A DNA stretch of 64,000 bases, taken from Tsukamurella asaccharolytica (lineage in GTDB: Bacteria; Actinomycetota; Actinomycetes; Mycobacteriales; Mycobacteriaceae). The position numbers were made by a program, and so were the translations under genes. This document shows positions 49,890 through 63,875 of this stretch, one piece after another. The notes under the pieces are model-generated. The model was not told the origin of the DNA. It ran no database searches and saw only the letters and a program-made list of their open reading frames with translations. How positions within the stretch are numbered: position 1 is the stretch's first letter; every line of letters begins with the position of its first letter. The stretch lies in the NCBI RefSeq assembly GCF_007858435.1, contig NZ_VIGW01000009.1, forward strand, positions 44,344 through 108,343, written 5' to 3'.

Positions 49890-50791
49890 ACGGACCCGAT
49901 CTCACGCCGCTCGACAAGGCGGGCGTGCTCGCCGAGGCGCTGCCGTGGTTGCTCGACTTCCACGGCAAGACGGTGGTGGTGAAGTACGGCGGCAACGCCA
50001 TGGTCGACGACGAGCTCAAACGCAGCTTCGCCCAGGACATGGTCTTCCTGCGCACCTGCGGCCTGCACCCCGTCGTGGTGCACGGCGGCGGGCCGCAGAT
50101 CAACGCCATGCTCACGCGGCTCGGCATGCAGGGCGAGTTCCGCGGTGGCTTCCGAGTGACCACGCCCGAGGTCATGGACGTCGTGCGCATGGTGCTCTTC
50201 GGGCAGGTGGGACGCGAGCTGGTCGGCCTGATCAACTCGTACGGGCCGTTCGCGGTCGGCATGTCCGGCGAGGACGCGCACCTGTTCACCGCGACCCGGC
50301 GGCAGGTCGTGGTCGACGGTACGCCGACCGACGTCGGCCTCGTCGGCGACGTGACCGCGGTGAACCCGGAGGCGGTCAACGACCTCATGGCCGCCGGCCG
50401 GATCCCCGTGATCTCGACGATCGCGCCGGACGCGGACGGGGTGGTGCACAACATCAACGCCGATACCGCGGCCGCCGCGCTGGCTGAGGCGCTGGGTGCC
50501 GAGAAGCTGGTGGTACTCACCGACGTCGAGGGCCTGTACACGAACTGGCCCGACCGCTCGTCGCTGACCACGGAGATCGACACGGACGCGCTGACCGAGC
50601 TGCTGCCGAGCCTCGACTCCGGCATGGTCCCCAAGATGGAGGCGTGCCTGCGAGCGGTGCACGGGGGCGTCCCCACCGCGCACGTCATCGACGGGCGGGT
50701 GCCGCACTCCGTGCTTCTCGAGCTGTTCACGAGCGAGGGCATCGGCACGATGGTGGCCCCGCCGAAGACTCCCACAGAGACCTGGATCTGA
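49886..50791 (+). CDS. argB: acetylglutamate kinase
   Basis: 301 residues of the amino acid kinase family. [13 protein letters not shown] is the glycine-rich ATP loop. [14 protein letters not shown] and [29 protein letters not shown] bind acetylglutamate and form the core. [35 protein letters not shown] is the nucleotide end. The N-terminal helix ([22 protein letters not shown]) is typical of arginine-inhibited hexameric forms. Confidence 0.97.
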
Positions 50792-50796
50792 TTCTC

Positions 50797-52925
<2,129 letters not shown>

Positions 52926-52938
52926 CCGGGGGCGCGCG

Positions 52939-53424
52939 ATGAGCGAGCATCCGCTCGCCACCCGCGCCGGGCGCCAGGCGGCCATCGTCGAAATCCTGGC
53001 GAATCACCAGGTGCACAGTCAGGCCGAGTTGCAGGCCCTGCTCGTGCGCGGCGGCTACGAGGCCACCCAGGCCACCCTCTCGCGCGACCTCGACGAGTTG
53101 GGCGCCGTGAAGTTGCGCGGCGCCGACGGCGGCGCGGGTGTGTACGTGGTGCCGGAGGACGGCTCGCCCGTGCGCGGCGTGTCCGGCGGCACCGAGCGGC
53201 TCGCGCGCCTGCTGGGCGAGCTGCTCGTCTCCACCGATCACAGCGGGAACATCTGCGTACTGCGCACCCCGCCGGGGGCGGCGAACTTCCTCGCCAGCGC
53301 GCTCGACCGCGCGTCGCTGCCCGAGGTCGTCGGCACCGTCGCCGGCGACGACACCGTCCTCGTCGTCGCGCGCGAGCCCCTGACCGGCAAAGACCTCGCC
53401 GGGCGGCTGGTGGAACTGACGTAG
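52939..53424 (+). CDS. argR: arginine repressor
   Basis: 161 residues. An N-terminal winged helix ([49 protein letters not shown]) precedes a C-terminal hexamerisation and arginine-sensing domain ([40 protein letters not shown]). It represses the operon in which it lies when arginine is plentiful. Starts 13 nt after argF. Confidence 0.96.
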   Translation: MSEHPLATRAGRQAAIVEILANHQVHSQAELQALLVRGGYEATQATLSRDLDELGAVKLRGADGGAGVYVVPEDGSPVRGVSGGTERLARLLGELLVSTDHSGNICVLRTPPGAANFLASALDRASLPEVVGTVAGDDTVLVVAREPLTGKDLAGRLVELT

Positions 53425-53541
53425 CCGTGGCAAACGGCCCGGTCGGCAAGAATCCGATCGGTTCAAACGGTGGGCCGGGCCCGTGTAGCGGGCCACTGTG
53501 GAACGCGTACCCAGTCCGTTACGCGAACCACGGGAGTGACC

Positions 53542-54354
53542 TTGCCTTACCTCGACGGCGCCGACGACCGGATCTTCTACCGGCACTGGTCCTTCACTGA
53601 CGATCCACGAGCCGCAGTGGTGTTCCTGCACGGTTTCGGGGAGCATTCCGGTTTGTACCACCGGCTCGCCGCCGAATTGGGAACGCACGGCGTCGACCTG
53701 TGGGCTCTCGATCACCGTGGGCACGGCCTGTCCGGCGGTGACCGCGGCGACGTAGGCGATTTCAACCGGATCGTCGATAACGCCGGTAGTCTTGCCGATC
53801 TTGCAGAACGGTCGTCGCCGGGGACGCCGCTGGTGATCGCCGGACACTCCTTGGGGAGCCTTGGGGCCATCTTCGCGGCGCTGGACGCCCCACGTCGTTA
53901 TCACGCGGTGATCCTCAGCGGGGCGCCGTTGTCGCCGCTGCCCGGGCTCACAGAACCGGGGAGTGTCGACGACGGTGGCGAGCCGTTCGCGCTTGATCCT
54001 GCTGTCCTGTCGTCCGACCCGACCTACCGCGACGAGCTCGAGAACGACCCGCTCGCCTTCACCGAGGCGGATGTCCATGCTCTGCTGAGCACGCTGCTGC
54101 CGCCGGCATGGGAGCGTCTCGCCGCCGACCTCCCGTCGCTGGACCTCCCGGTGCTCGCCGTCCACGGATCGGACGACCTGGTCGCACCTCTCGCAGGGGT
54201 GTACGCATGGCGGGACCGGCTGCCGCAGCTGCGAGTCGCGGTATTCGACGGCAACGCGCACGATGTGCTCAACGACACCGCACACCGCGAGGTGGCCGAT
54301 ACCATCGCCGAGTTCGCCACGGCGGGTGCGCGTTCCGCGGGGGTGGAGCGATGA
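53542..54354 (+). CDS. alpha/beta hydrolase (monoacylglycerol lipase-like)
   Basis: About 270 residues. VVFLHGFGEHSGLYHRLAAEL gives the oxyanion region and ALDHRGHGLSGGDRG is typical of monoglyceride lipases. The nucleophile elbow is GHSLG, the acid Asp lies in VLAVHGSDDLVAPL, and His in DGNAHDVLNDTAHREV. TTG 53542 has GGGAG 5 nt upstream; a GTG at 53536 would overlap that site. It forms a two-gene unit (ATGA overlap) with the next gene and separates argR from argG, which are usually adjacent. Confidence 0.8.
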   Translation: MPYLDGADDRIFYRHWSFTDDPRAAVVFLHGFGEHSGLYHRLAAELGTHGVDLWALDHRGHGLSGGDRGDVGDFNRIVDNAGSLADLAERSSPGTPLVIAGHSLGSLGAIFAALDAPRRYHAVILSGAPLSPLPGLTEPGSVDDGGEPFALDPAVLSSDPTYRDELENDPLAFTEADVHALLSTLLPPAWERLAADLPSLDLPVLAVHGSDDLVAPLAGVYAWRDRLPQLRVAVFDGNAHDVLNDTAHREVADTIAEFATAGARSAGVER

Positions 54355-55640
54355 CATTGCGTCTCACCGCGGGCGAGCGCAGCGCGATCGACGCACTGAG
54401 CCGATTCCCGCTCCTGACCGCGATCAACGGCCGCAGGTCGAGGCGATTCCCGGTGGGCGGCGAGATCCCTGCCGGCGAGCTCGCGTACCGGTCGCGGCGG
54501 GAGGTGCAGCCGCTCAGCGAAGTCGAGCGGGCGATCGTGCTGGCGACCGTCACCGGAGTCACGGGCTGGAACTTCGGCATCACCCATCATCCGGGTTACG
54601 CCCCGGCGCTCCCGAACTACCCCGGATCCGCCGCAGGGAGGACTTTTCCGTCGGCGGCGGGATTCCACACCACGGACTTCTTCTTCACCGACGACTCGGG
54701 AACCTACTTCCTGTCGTCCCGCGACGCAGCGCCGCGTCGGAAGGGCGCGGAGCAGGAGGTGCACGAGGATGTCGAGGCGTGGCTCGAGGAGACGGTGGCC
54801 CGATACCGTCGCTTGTCGGACCGTCGTCTCCACCTCCCTCGCGAGGAACCCTTCCTCGAGGGGCACAACACGTGGATCGCGAATCACCCGGGTTCGCTCC
54901 TCGTGATCCCGGTCGCGGACCTGGCGCAGCACCTCATCGCGAATCTGGCGTTCTTCCTACAGAACGGCTACGGGGTCTACGACGACGTTAACGGTCAGCT
55001 GATTCCGGGAGCGGACGACGACTCGCTCGCGCACGCGGGCGAACCGTTTCCGCTGTCCTTCGTGGAGCAGTACACCCTCGCCGAGGCGAGCGCGGAGCTG
55101 GCGACCGCGGCCTACAACGGTCATCTGCTTCTGGGGGCCCTCGGCCTCGGCGGCTGGATCTTCGACGGTATCGATCGGCTGTCGCTGCTCGGCGCGTCGG
55201 GTGTTCCAGAGGTCCCCGGACTCGGGTTCGATGTGCAGTCCGATGAGCGGTGGGCGATACCGAACCCCACGGGACTTCCCGGTGTCTTCGAGACCCTCTC
55301 CCGTCCGCACGTGGCCGGGCCCGAGGACGCGGTGCGGCGATACATCGACAGGAAGACCCGTCCCGGGGGGCCGCTGCACACGGAGACCGGAGGACCCTGG
55401 TCCGATAACCCCCGGGTGCGCGGATCCGCCGCCCGCTACGACGAGCGGTTCGTGGACCTGCTCACCGGTCAGGTCGCCTACATCGACGAGACGTTCGGCA
55501 AGGTCCCGGGCACCGTTCCGACCGTTCACATCCTCAATTACCTTCAAGCCCAGCACCTCGACACCGACTTCTACGACCACCACTTCGCAGCCGGGGCCTA
55601 TCTCGACACGCATCGCGATCACCAGCAGACGTGGCACTGA
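54351..55640 (+). CDS. uncharacterised protein, co-translated with the hydrolase
   Basis: 429 residues that I do not recognise. No signal peptide is visible. Notable segments are RSRREVQPLSEVERAIVLATVTGVTGWNFGITHHPGY, AGFHTTDFFFTDDSGTYFLSSRD, LVIPVADLAQHLIANLAFFLQNGYGVYDDVN, and a histidine-rich C-terminus YDHHFAAGAYLDTHRDHQQTWH. The first segments faintly recall nitroreductase-like proteins, but no flavin motif is certain. The clustered C-terminal His/Asp residues could bind metal. The start overlaps the hydrolase stop, so the two products probably act together. Confidence 0.75.
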   Translation: MTLRLTAGERSAIDALSRFPLLTAINGRRSRRFPVGGEIPAGELAYRSRREVQPLSEVERAIVLATVTGVTGWNFGITHHPGYAPALPNYPGSAAGRTFPSAAGFHTTDFFFTDDSGTYFLSSRDAAPRRKGAEQEVHEDVEAWLEETVARYRRLSDRRLHLPREEPFLEGHNTWIANHPGSLLVIPVADLAQHLIANLAFFLQNGYGVYDDVNGQLIPGADDDSLAHAGEPFPLSFVEQYTLAEASAELATAAYNGHLLLGALGLGGWIFDGIDRLSLLGASGVPEVPGLGFDVQSDERWAIPNPTGLPGVFETLSRPHVAGPEDAVRRYIDRKTRPGGPLHTETGGPWSDNPRVRGSAARYDERFVDLLTGQVAYIDETFGKVPGTVPTVHILNYLQAQHLDTDFYDHHFAAGAYLDTHRDHQQTWH

Positions 55641-58627
<2,987 letters not shown>

Positions 58628-58631
58628 CCCG

Positions 58632-58690
58632 ATTGAACGACGTTCTGGAGAATCTGACCTGCGGTTTTGCTCTCCAGAACGTCGTTCAAT
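58632..58690. terminator. bidirectional terminator between argH and the TetR gene
   Basis: Perfect 20-bp inverted repeat (58632-58651 with 58671-58690) and a 19-nt loop containing TTTT, just after argH and touching the stop of the convergent TetR gene. Its size would also fit a small repetitive element, but no duplication of target is visible. Confidence 0.65.
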
Positions 58691-59294
58691 TGCGGGGGAG
58701 GGGGCCGGTGATCACCTGCTGGAGCGGGGGAGCGGTGAGGGCGACGACCTCGTCGACGGTGAGCGAGGCGAGGGGCTCGAAGCCGACGACGTAGCGGGCG
58801 ACGAGCAGGCCGAACACTTGGGCCACCATGAGATTCGCGCGGAGGACCCCGTCGCCGGGGCCCTGCTCCATGCGGCCGATGAGCTCGGCCAGCGCGATCT
58901 CCAGCAGGAAGCCCCGCACGATCGCGGGGTCGCCGCCGTTGCCGAGGTTGGTGCGGATCGCCGCGACGCCCGCGTCGCGCAGGGGCCCGTCCCACATCGT
59001 GAGCAGGGCCTGAAGCAGCGCCCGGGCGGTGTCGTCGAGGGGCGCTGCGCGAAGCGGCGCCCGCACGAACTCGGGGTCGACGGGGATCGCCAGCGCCGCC
59101 AAGTACAACTCCTGCTTCGTGCCGAAGTAGTGGTGCACCAGCGCCGAGTCCACGCCCGCGGCCTCCGCGATCGAGCGCACCGTCGTGCCGGCCAGGCCGC
59201 CGCGGGCGAACGCGGCCCGCGCCGCGGCGAGGATCTCGGCCCGAGTGTCGGGGCTGCCGGTGCGCCGACCGGACCTGCGGCCCGGCCCGCTCAC
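58686..59294 (-). CDS. TetR-family transcriptional regulator
   Basis: 202 residues. The helix-turn-helix is TRAEILAAARAAFARGGLAGTTVRSIAEAAGVDSALVHHYFGTKQELYLAAL. The C-terminal part is a ligand-binding helical domain with no recognisable specificity. GTG 59294 overlaps the stop of the ABC permease (GTGA). It is the last gene of the exporter operon and probably represses it through the tandem sites before the ATPase gene. Confidence 0.92.
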   Translation of the reverse strand: MSGPGRRSGRRTGSPDTRAEILAAARAAFARGGLAGTTVRSIAEAAGVDSALVHHYFGTKQELYLAALAIPVDPEFVRAPLRAAPLDDTARALLQALLTMWDGPLRDAGVAAIRTNLGNGGDPAIVRGFLLEIALAELIGRMEQGPGDGVLRANLMVAQVFGLLVARYVVGFEPLASLTVDEVVALTAPPLQQVITGPLPRN

Positions 59295-60049
59295 GCGACC
59301 CTGCGCGGCAGCGTCGCGGCCGCCAGGGCGAGCGCGACGACGGCGAACCCGGCGACCACCGCGAGCGAGGTCCACATCGTGGTGGTCGCGGAGCCGTGGG
59401 CGCCCACCTCCTGCAGCGCCTTCACCGCATAGGTCATCGGCAGCACGTCGGCGATGCCCTGCAGCCAGCCCGGCATGGCGTCGTGGGGAACGAGGAGCCC
59501 GCACAGGAAGATCTGCGGGACCACGACGACGGGCATGAATTGCACCGCCTGGAACTCAGTGCGGGCGAACGCGCTGAACAACAGCCCCAGCGCGACACCC
59601 AGCCAGGCGTCGACGACGGCGATCAGGACCACCAGCCACACGCTGCCTTCCGTGTCCATGCCGAGCAGGTACGCGGCCACCGTGGTCGCGACCGCGGCCT
59701 GGACCGTCGCCGCGAGGGAGAAGGCGACCGCGTAGCCGAGCAGCAGATCGGCCTTGGCGAGCGGTGTGGTGAGCAGTCGCTCGAGCGTGCCCGACGCCCG
59801 CTCGCGCTGCATCGCGATCGACGTGACGATGAACATCAGCGCGAAGGGCAGTACCCCGAGCAGGACCAGCGCGACCCGGCTGAACAGCGCTGTGCCGCCG
59901 GGCGAGTCGCGGTAGAGGAAGTACATCAGCGTCAGCAGCGCGGTCGGCACCACGACGATCATCGCGACGGTGCGGGGATCGGCTCGCAATTGGCGCAGAA
60001 CGCGGACTGTGGTCGCGCGGGTGATGCTCGGATTCAGAACGGTGCTCAT
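59291..60049 (-). CDS. ABC-2 type exporter permease
   Basis: 252 residues with six membrane segments (first about 28-46, AMIVVVPTALLTLMYFLY). The cytoplasmic loop MQRERASGTLERLLTTPLAKADLLLGYAVAF is the hallmark of ABC-2 drug exporters of the DrrB type. ATG 60049 overlaps the ATPase stop. Exported substrate unknown. Confidence 0.9.
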   Translation of the reverse strand: MSTVLNPSITRATTVRVLRQLRADPRTVAMIVVVPTALLTLMYFLYRDSPGGTALFSRVALVLLGVLPFALMFIVTSIAMQRERASGTLERLLTTPLAKADLLLGYAVAFSLAATVQAAVATTVAAYLLGMDTEGSVWLVVLIAVVDAWLGVALGLLFSAFARTEFQAVQFMPVVVVPQIFLCGLLVPHDAMPGWLQGIADVLPMTYAVKALQEVGAHGSATTTMWTSLAVVAGFAVVALALAAATLPRRVA

Positions 60050-60777
60050 GCTGTTGCCTCCTGCTCGCGGACGAGCGCGAGGAAGGCCTCGTCCAGGCCG
60101 GCCGTTCCGGTGCGGGCCAGCAGTTCCGACGGTGTCGGGGAGGCGATGAGGCGCCCCTCCCGCAGGAGGAGGAGACGGGCGCAGTGCGCGGCCTCGTCCA
60201 TGACGTGGCTGGAGACCAGCAGCGTGGTCCCCGCGGCGGCCATCGCCGCGAATCGCTCCCACAGGTCGGCGCGCAGCAGCGGATCGAGGCCGACCGTCGG
60301 CTCGTCGAGGATCAGCAGGTCGGGGTGCGCGACGAGGGCGCACGCGATGCTGACCCGCGAACGCTGCCCGCCGGAGAGCGCGTCGGCGCGGCGGTCGGCG
60401 AAGGCGCCGAGCCCGACGGCGTCGATGGCCTCGGCGGCGTCGGCCTGGGCGGTGGCGCGCCGCGCCGGGTACAGCGCGCCGAAGTACTCGACGTTCTGCG
60501 CCACGGTGAGGTCGCCGTACACGGCGGGCGACTGCGTCGTGTAGCCCACGCGCGCCCGCAGGTCGGGGCTTCCTGCGGGGCGGCCCAGCACCGTGGCGGC
60601 GCCCTCGGTGATCCGCTGCGCACCGACGATCACCCGCATCAGCGTGGTCTTTCCGGAACCCGACGGGCCGAGCAGTCCGGTGATGGCGCCGGCGGGGATC
60701 TCGGCGTCCAATCGGTCGAGGACGGTGATGCCCGAACGGATCACCGTCAGGCCGGACAGGGTGATTGCGCTGCTCAC
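60046..60777 (-). CDS. ABC-2 exporter ATPase
   Basis: About 243 residues. Walker A is GPSGSGKTT, Q-loop VGYTTQSPAVYGDLTV, signature LSGGQRSRVSIA, Walker B LLILDEPTVGLDP, switch His in VSSHVMDEA. This is a DrrA/CcmA-like exporter ATPase. GTG 60777 is preferred because TAGGAGG lies 5 nt upstream; an ATG at 60813 would fall inside the operator region. Confidence 0.9.
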   Translation of the reverse strand: MSSAITLSGLTVIRSGITVLDRLDAEIPAGAITGLLGPSGSGKTTLMRVIVGAQRITEGAATVLGRPAGSPDLRARVGYTTQSPAVYGDLTVAQNVEYFGALYPARRATAQADAAEAIDAVGLGAFADRRADALSGGQRSRVSIACALVAHPDLLILDEPTVGLDPLLRADLWERFAAMAAAGTTLLVSSHVMDEAAHCARLLLLREGRLIASPTPSELLARTGTAGLDEAFLALVREQEATA

Positions 60778-60792
60778 GGCGCCTCCTAATAT

Positions 60793-60824
60793 TTCATCCG
60801 ACGATGAATTCATCGTTGAGTGAA
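60793..60824 (-). promoter_or_regulatory. tandem TetR operator candidates
   Basis: Two adjacent 16-bp dyads, TTCATC-CGAC-GATGAA (60793-60808, perfect) and TTCATC-GTTG-AGTGAA (60809-60824, imperfect), lie just upstream of the exporter ATPase start. This is the expected place for autoregulation by the operon's TetR protein. Confidence 0.65.
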
Positions 60825-60840
60825 TTATGTGGGGGGCGTC

Positions 60841-60981
60841 GTGAGGTTGTCAAGGGTCCGCGTCGCCGCCGGCCGCCTGCCCGTCGATCGGCTCGTCACC
60901 ACGTTCACCGACTTCGACGAGGCCTGGACCGCGGCCCGCGGGGGCACCGCCGTCAAACCGGTGTGGCTCCCCGCTGGGTAG
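60841..60981 (+). pseudogene. remnant of a zinc-type alcohol dehydrogenase C-terminus
   Basis: A 46-codon open frame from GTG 60841 (AAGRLPVDRLVTTFTDFDEAWTAARG, then AVKPVWLPAG). It reads like the last helix and strand of a medium-chain dehydrogenase, where the final strand carries V-K-P-V. No upstream dehydrogenase sequence is present. It could be a gene relic left when the exporter operon inserted, or a chance frame. Confidence 0.4.
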
Positions 60982-60990
60982 CATGGCGCC

Positions 60991-61197
60991 ATGGCCATCG
61001 ACGCGACGCTGCTGAAGATCCTCGCCTGCCCGCAGGACAAGGGGCCGCTGCTGTACGTGCCGGACGAGCTGTTCTACAACCCGCGCCTGCACCGCGCCTA
61101 TCCGATCGAAGACGGTCTGCCCGTGCTCCTCATCGGAGAGGCCCGCGACGTGGACGATGCCGAGCACGAGTCGATTCTGGCCCGCGCCGCGCAGTGA
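60991..61197 (+). CDS. Trm112-like small protein
   Basis: 68 residues. ILACPQDKGPLLYVPDELFYNPRLHRAYPIEDGLPVLLIGEAR matches the bacterial Trm112 family (UPF0434). In eukaryotes and archaea Trm112 activates methyltransferases. Only one Cys of the usual zinc ligands is present, so metal binding is doubtful. Starts 9 nt after the dehydrogenase remnant and precedes mpg by 10 nt. Confidence 0.88.
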   Translation: MAIDATLLKILACPQDKGPLLYVPDELFYNPRLHRAYPIEDGLPVLLIGEARDVDDAEHESILARAAQ

Positions 61198-61207
61198 CCC
61201 GCTTCCG

Positions 61208-61789
61208 GTGACCGCCGACCCGCGGGACCGGCTCGCCGTCCATCCGCTCAAGGCCGCCCGGCTGGTTCTCGGATCCGTGCTGGTCGTCGGCGGGGTGCGG
61301 GCGCGCATCGTCGAGGTCGAGGCGTACGGATCGCCGGAGAAGGGCCCGTGGCCCGATCCCGCGGCGCACACCTACCCGGGGCCGACGCCCCGCAACGACG
61401 TGATGTTCGGTCCGGCCGGCCACCTCTACGTGTACCTGTCCTACGGCATCCACCAGTGCGTCAACATCACCGCCGGCCCCGACGGCGTCGGCGCGGGCGT
61501 ACTGCTCCGGGCCGCCTCCATCGAATCCGGTCTCGACGTGGTCCGGGAGCGGCGCGCGGTGCGCGATCCCGATGCGCGACTCGCGGCGGGGCCCGGCCGG
61601 CTCGGCCAGGCGCTCGGGATCACTGTGGCCGACAAGGGGATCGACGTACTCGACCCGGCGTCCGCGGTGAGGCTGGAGATCGCCGCCCGACGGGGCCCGG
61701 TCGCGGCGGGGCCGCGGATCGGGATCAGCCGGGCCGTCGAGAAGCCCTGGCGGCTGTGGCTGGCGGGCCATCCGTCCGTGAGCCGCTGA
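61208..61789 (+). CDS. mpg: 3-methyladenine DNA glycosylase (AAG/MPG family)
   Basis: 193 residues. RIVEVEAYGSPEKGPWPDPAAHTYPGPTPRNDVMFGPAGHLYVYLSYGIHQCVNITAG holds the catalytic Glu and the DNA-intercalating Tyr region of alkyladenine glycosylases. GPGRLGQALGI and RIGISRAVEKPWRLWLAGHPSVSR are conserved C-terminal blocks. The GTG at 61208 starts right after the Trm112-like gene. It lies beside tyrS, as in M. tuberculosis (Rv1688-Rv1689). Confidence 0.94.
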   Translation: MTADPRDRLAVHPLKAARLVLGSVLVVGGVRARIVEVEAYGSPEKGPWPDPAAHTYPGPTPRNDVMFGPAGHLYVYLSYGIHQCVNITAGPDGVGAGVLLRAASIESGLDVVRERRAVRDPDARLAAGPGRLGQALGITVADKGIDVLDPASAVRLEIAARRGPVAAGPRIGISRAVEKPWRLWLAGHPSVSR

Positions 61790-61950
61790 TCCCTCCCCAG
61801 CGGAATCCAATCGTGCGTTGGGCCGTGTACGGCGCCGCGCTCATCGCCGAGCTCGCGGAGGAGTACGAGGGCCCGCGGACCGGCAGTTGCCGGTGACCGC
61901 ACTGCAGGGCGGCGACCTCCGCGCCGCGGCCGTTCGTTCACAATGGACCG

Positions 61951-63219
61951 GTGAGCACTGACATCCTCGAGGAACTGACCTGGCGCGGCCTGATCGCGCA
62001 GTCCACCGATCTGGACGCGCTGCGCGAGCGCTTGGCCGCGGGGCCGATCGCGCTCTACGCCGGATTCGACCCGACCGCCTCGTCGCTGCACGCCGGCCAC
62101 CTCGTCCAACTGCTCACCCTGCGCCGCTTCCAGGAGGCGGGGCACAGGCCGATCGTCCTCGGCGGCGGGGCGACGGGGCAGGTCGGCGATCCGCGCGACG
62201 TCGGGGAGCGCGTCATGAACTCCGTGGACACGGTCGCCGAGTGGGCCGCGAAGATCGACACCCAGTTGCAGCGTTTCGTCGCTTTCGAGGGAGACAACGC
62301 CGCGATCCTGGTCAACAACCTGGACTGGCACGGACAGATGAACGTGCCCACCTTCCTGCGCGACGTGGGCAAGCACTTCTCGATCAACGTGATGCTCGCG
62401 CGCGAGACAGTCAAGCGCCGGCTCGAATCGGACGGGATCAGCTACACGGAGTTCAGCTACATGCTGCTGCAGGCGTACGACTACGTGGAACTCGCGCGCC
62501 GCTACGACGCCGCGCTGCAGATCGGCGGCTCCGACCAGTGGGGCAACATCGTGGCGGGCGTGGACCTGAACCGGAAGATCGACGGACGGCACGTGCACGC
62601 CCTGACTACCCAGCTGGTGACCTCGTCGGACGGGAAGAAGTTCGGCAAGTCCACCGGTGGAGGCTCGCTGTGGCTGGATCCGGAGCAGACGAGCCCGTAC
62701 GCCTGGTACCAGTACTTCGTGAACACCGCCGACGCCGATGTGGTCCGCTACCTGCGCTGGTTCACCTTCCTCACGCAGGAGGAGATCGCGGAGCTGGAGC
62801 GCGAGACGGTCCAGGCTCCGCAGAAGCGCACTGCCCAGAAGCGCCTCGCCGCGGAGATGACCACTCTCGTGCACGGAGCGGAGCACACCCGCGCCGCGGA
62901 GTTGGCCGCGCAGGCGTTGTTCGGCCGGGCCGAGCTCGCGGACCTCCCCGAGGGCACCCTCGCGGCCGCGTTGGAAGAGGCGTCCGTGGTCGACGTGGCG
63001 GCGGGGGAGCCGCGGACGATCGTCGACCTCCTGGTCGCATCCGGGCTGTGTGAGTCGAAGGGCGCCGCTCGTCGTGCGGTGAAGGAGGGCGGCGCCTACG
63101 CGAACAACGTGAAGGTGGACTCCGAGGAGTGGGAGCCGGAGCCCGCCGACCTGCTCCACGGCCGGTGGCTCGTCCTGCGCCGAGGCAAGAAGACCTTCGC
63201 CGGCGCCCGTTTCATTTGA
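61951..63219 (+). CDS. tyrS: tyrosine-tRNA ligase
   Basis: 422 residues, class I. The HIGH-type motif is HAGH (47-50) and the KMSKS loop is KFGKS (230-234). [49 protein letters not shown] and a C-terminal S4 RNA-binding domain ([33 protein letters not shown]) complete the TyrRS pattern. GTG start at 61951. The rrn promoter region begins shortly downstream. Confidence 0.97.
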   Translation: MSTDILEELTWRGLIAQSTDLDALRERLAAGPIALYAGFDPTASSLHAGHLVQLLTLRRFQEAGHRPIVLGGGATGQVGDPRDVGERVMNSVDTVAEWAAKIDTQLQRFVAFEGDNAAILVNNLDWHGQMNVPTFLRDVGKHFSINVMLARETVKRRLESDGISYTEFSYMLLQAYDYVELARRYDAALQIGGSDQWGNIVAGVDLNRKIDGRHVHALTTQLVTSSDGKKFGKSTGGGSLWLDPEQTSPYAWYQYFVNTADADVVRYLRWFTFLTQEEIAELERETVQAPQKRTAQKRLAAEMTTLVHGAEHTRAAELAAQALFGRAELADLPEGTLAAALEEASVVDVAAGEPRTIVDLLVASGLCESKGAARRAVKEGGAYANNVKVDSEEWEPEPADLLHGRWLVLRRGKKTFAGARFI

Positions 63220-63326
63220 AACCGCTGGTCATGACCACTGAGGCCGCCCCGCCGCCGACCGCCGGCGCCTTTTGTGCTGCAGGTCACACAGCGGTCAACC
63301 GGCGGCCCGAGCTGGCGCGCACGGCG

Positions 63327-63452
63327 CTGACCTGGGCGGATGAACAATACGTTACGCGCTGACCTGGGGATTTGTGCTTCCGTTCCTCGGTGCGTAACTT
63401 ATTCGAAGTCAGCGCGACACCGACCAGTACGGGGCCGAAAAGCCCAGGTCAG
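63327..63452. repeat. three copies of CTGACCTGGG upstream of the rRNA promoters
   Basis: CTGACCTGGG occurs at 63327-63336 and 63359-63368 (32 bp apart). Its reverse complement lies at 63443-63452 within GCCCAGGTCAG. The copies could pair as a hairpin after tyrS or mark protein sites in front of rrn. Otherwise I see nothing in 63220-63497. Confidence 0.5.
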
Positions 63453-63497
63453 ACGGTGGAAGCGCAGACACCTTGCCACGAAGGAGTCGCACTCGGT

Positions 63498-63527
63498 TTG
63501 ACACCGAGATCGACTCTCACATAGTCT
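63498..63527 (+). promoter_or_regulatory. rrn promoter, distal
   Basis: TTGACA (63498-63503), 18 nt, then TAGTCT (63522-63527), about 350 nt before 16S rRNA. The consensus -35 and the location support an rRNA promoter. Confidence 0.55.
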
Positions 63528-63553
63528 GGCAGGGTTGCTTCGAGCGAGTCGTC

Positions 63554-63580
63554 TTGACAGGCGATAGCGAGAAGTATAAC
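63554..63580 (+). promoter_or_regulatory. rrn promoter, proximal
   Basis: TTGACA (63554-63559) and TATAAC (63575-63580) with a short 15-nt spacer. Tandem promoters before 16S rRNA are usual in actinobacteria; the short spacer makes this one less certain. Confidence 0.5.
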
Positions 63581-63663
63581 CTGGAACGGTTGCCTGCGAA
63601 GGCTCTACTCCATCGTGAAGATCCCGACGTGTGGGGTCGTGGTGAAGTAGTCCGCGTTTGGCG

Positions 63664-63721
63664 TGTTCTTTGAGAACTCAACAGTGTGTCGATGAAATTG
63701 TCAGTGCCAAATTTTTTGGCA
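63664..63721 (+). promoter_or_regulatory. boxA antitermination element and leader hairpin of rrn
   Basis: TGTTCTTTGA at 63664-63673 within a GAACTCAACAGTGTG context is the conserved boxA region of actinobacterial rRNA leaders, which recruits Nus factors. TGCCAA/TTGGCA at 63705-63721 forms a small hairpin downstream. From about 63700 to 63875 the sequence is strikingly AT-rich and holds no credible gene. Confidence 0.7.
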
Positions 63722-63875
63722 CGCATAGGCAATCAATATTTTTTGGTTGTTTGTGTTGTGGCTTTTCTCGTTTATTTCTTTGCGAGATGTATTTCTGGAA
63801 TCATTGATTTTGTCAGTGGTTTCGTTTTTTGTTCAGGATTTCCTGATTATGCTGAAACCTTGTGTTTCTAGTGTT

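Noticed and set aside
61813-61896. 27-residue frame between mpg and tyrS
   Set aside because: Too short, no ribosome site and no recognisable similarity.
63473-63871. Two short frames in the rrn leader (66 and 61 residues)
   Set aside because: They lie over rRNA promoters, boxA and the AT-rich leader, where conserved non-coding function is expected.
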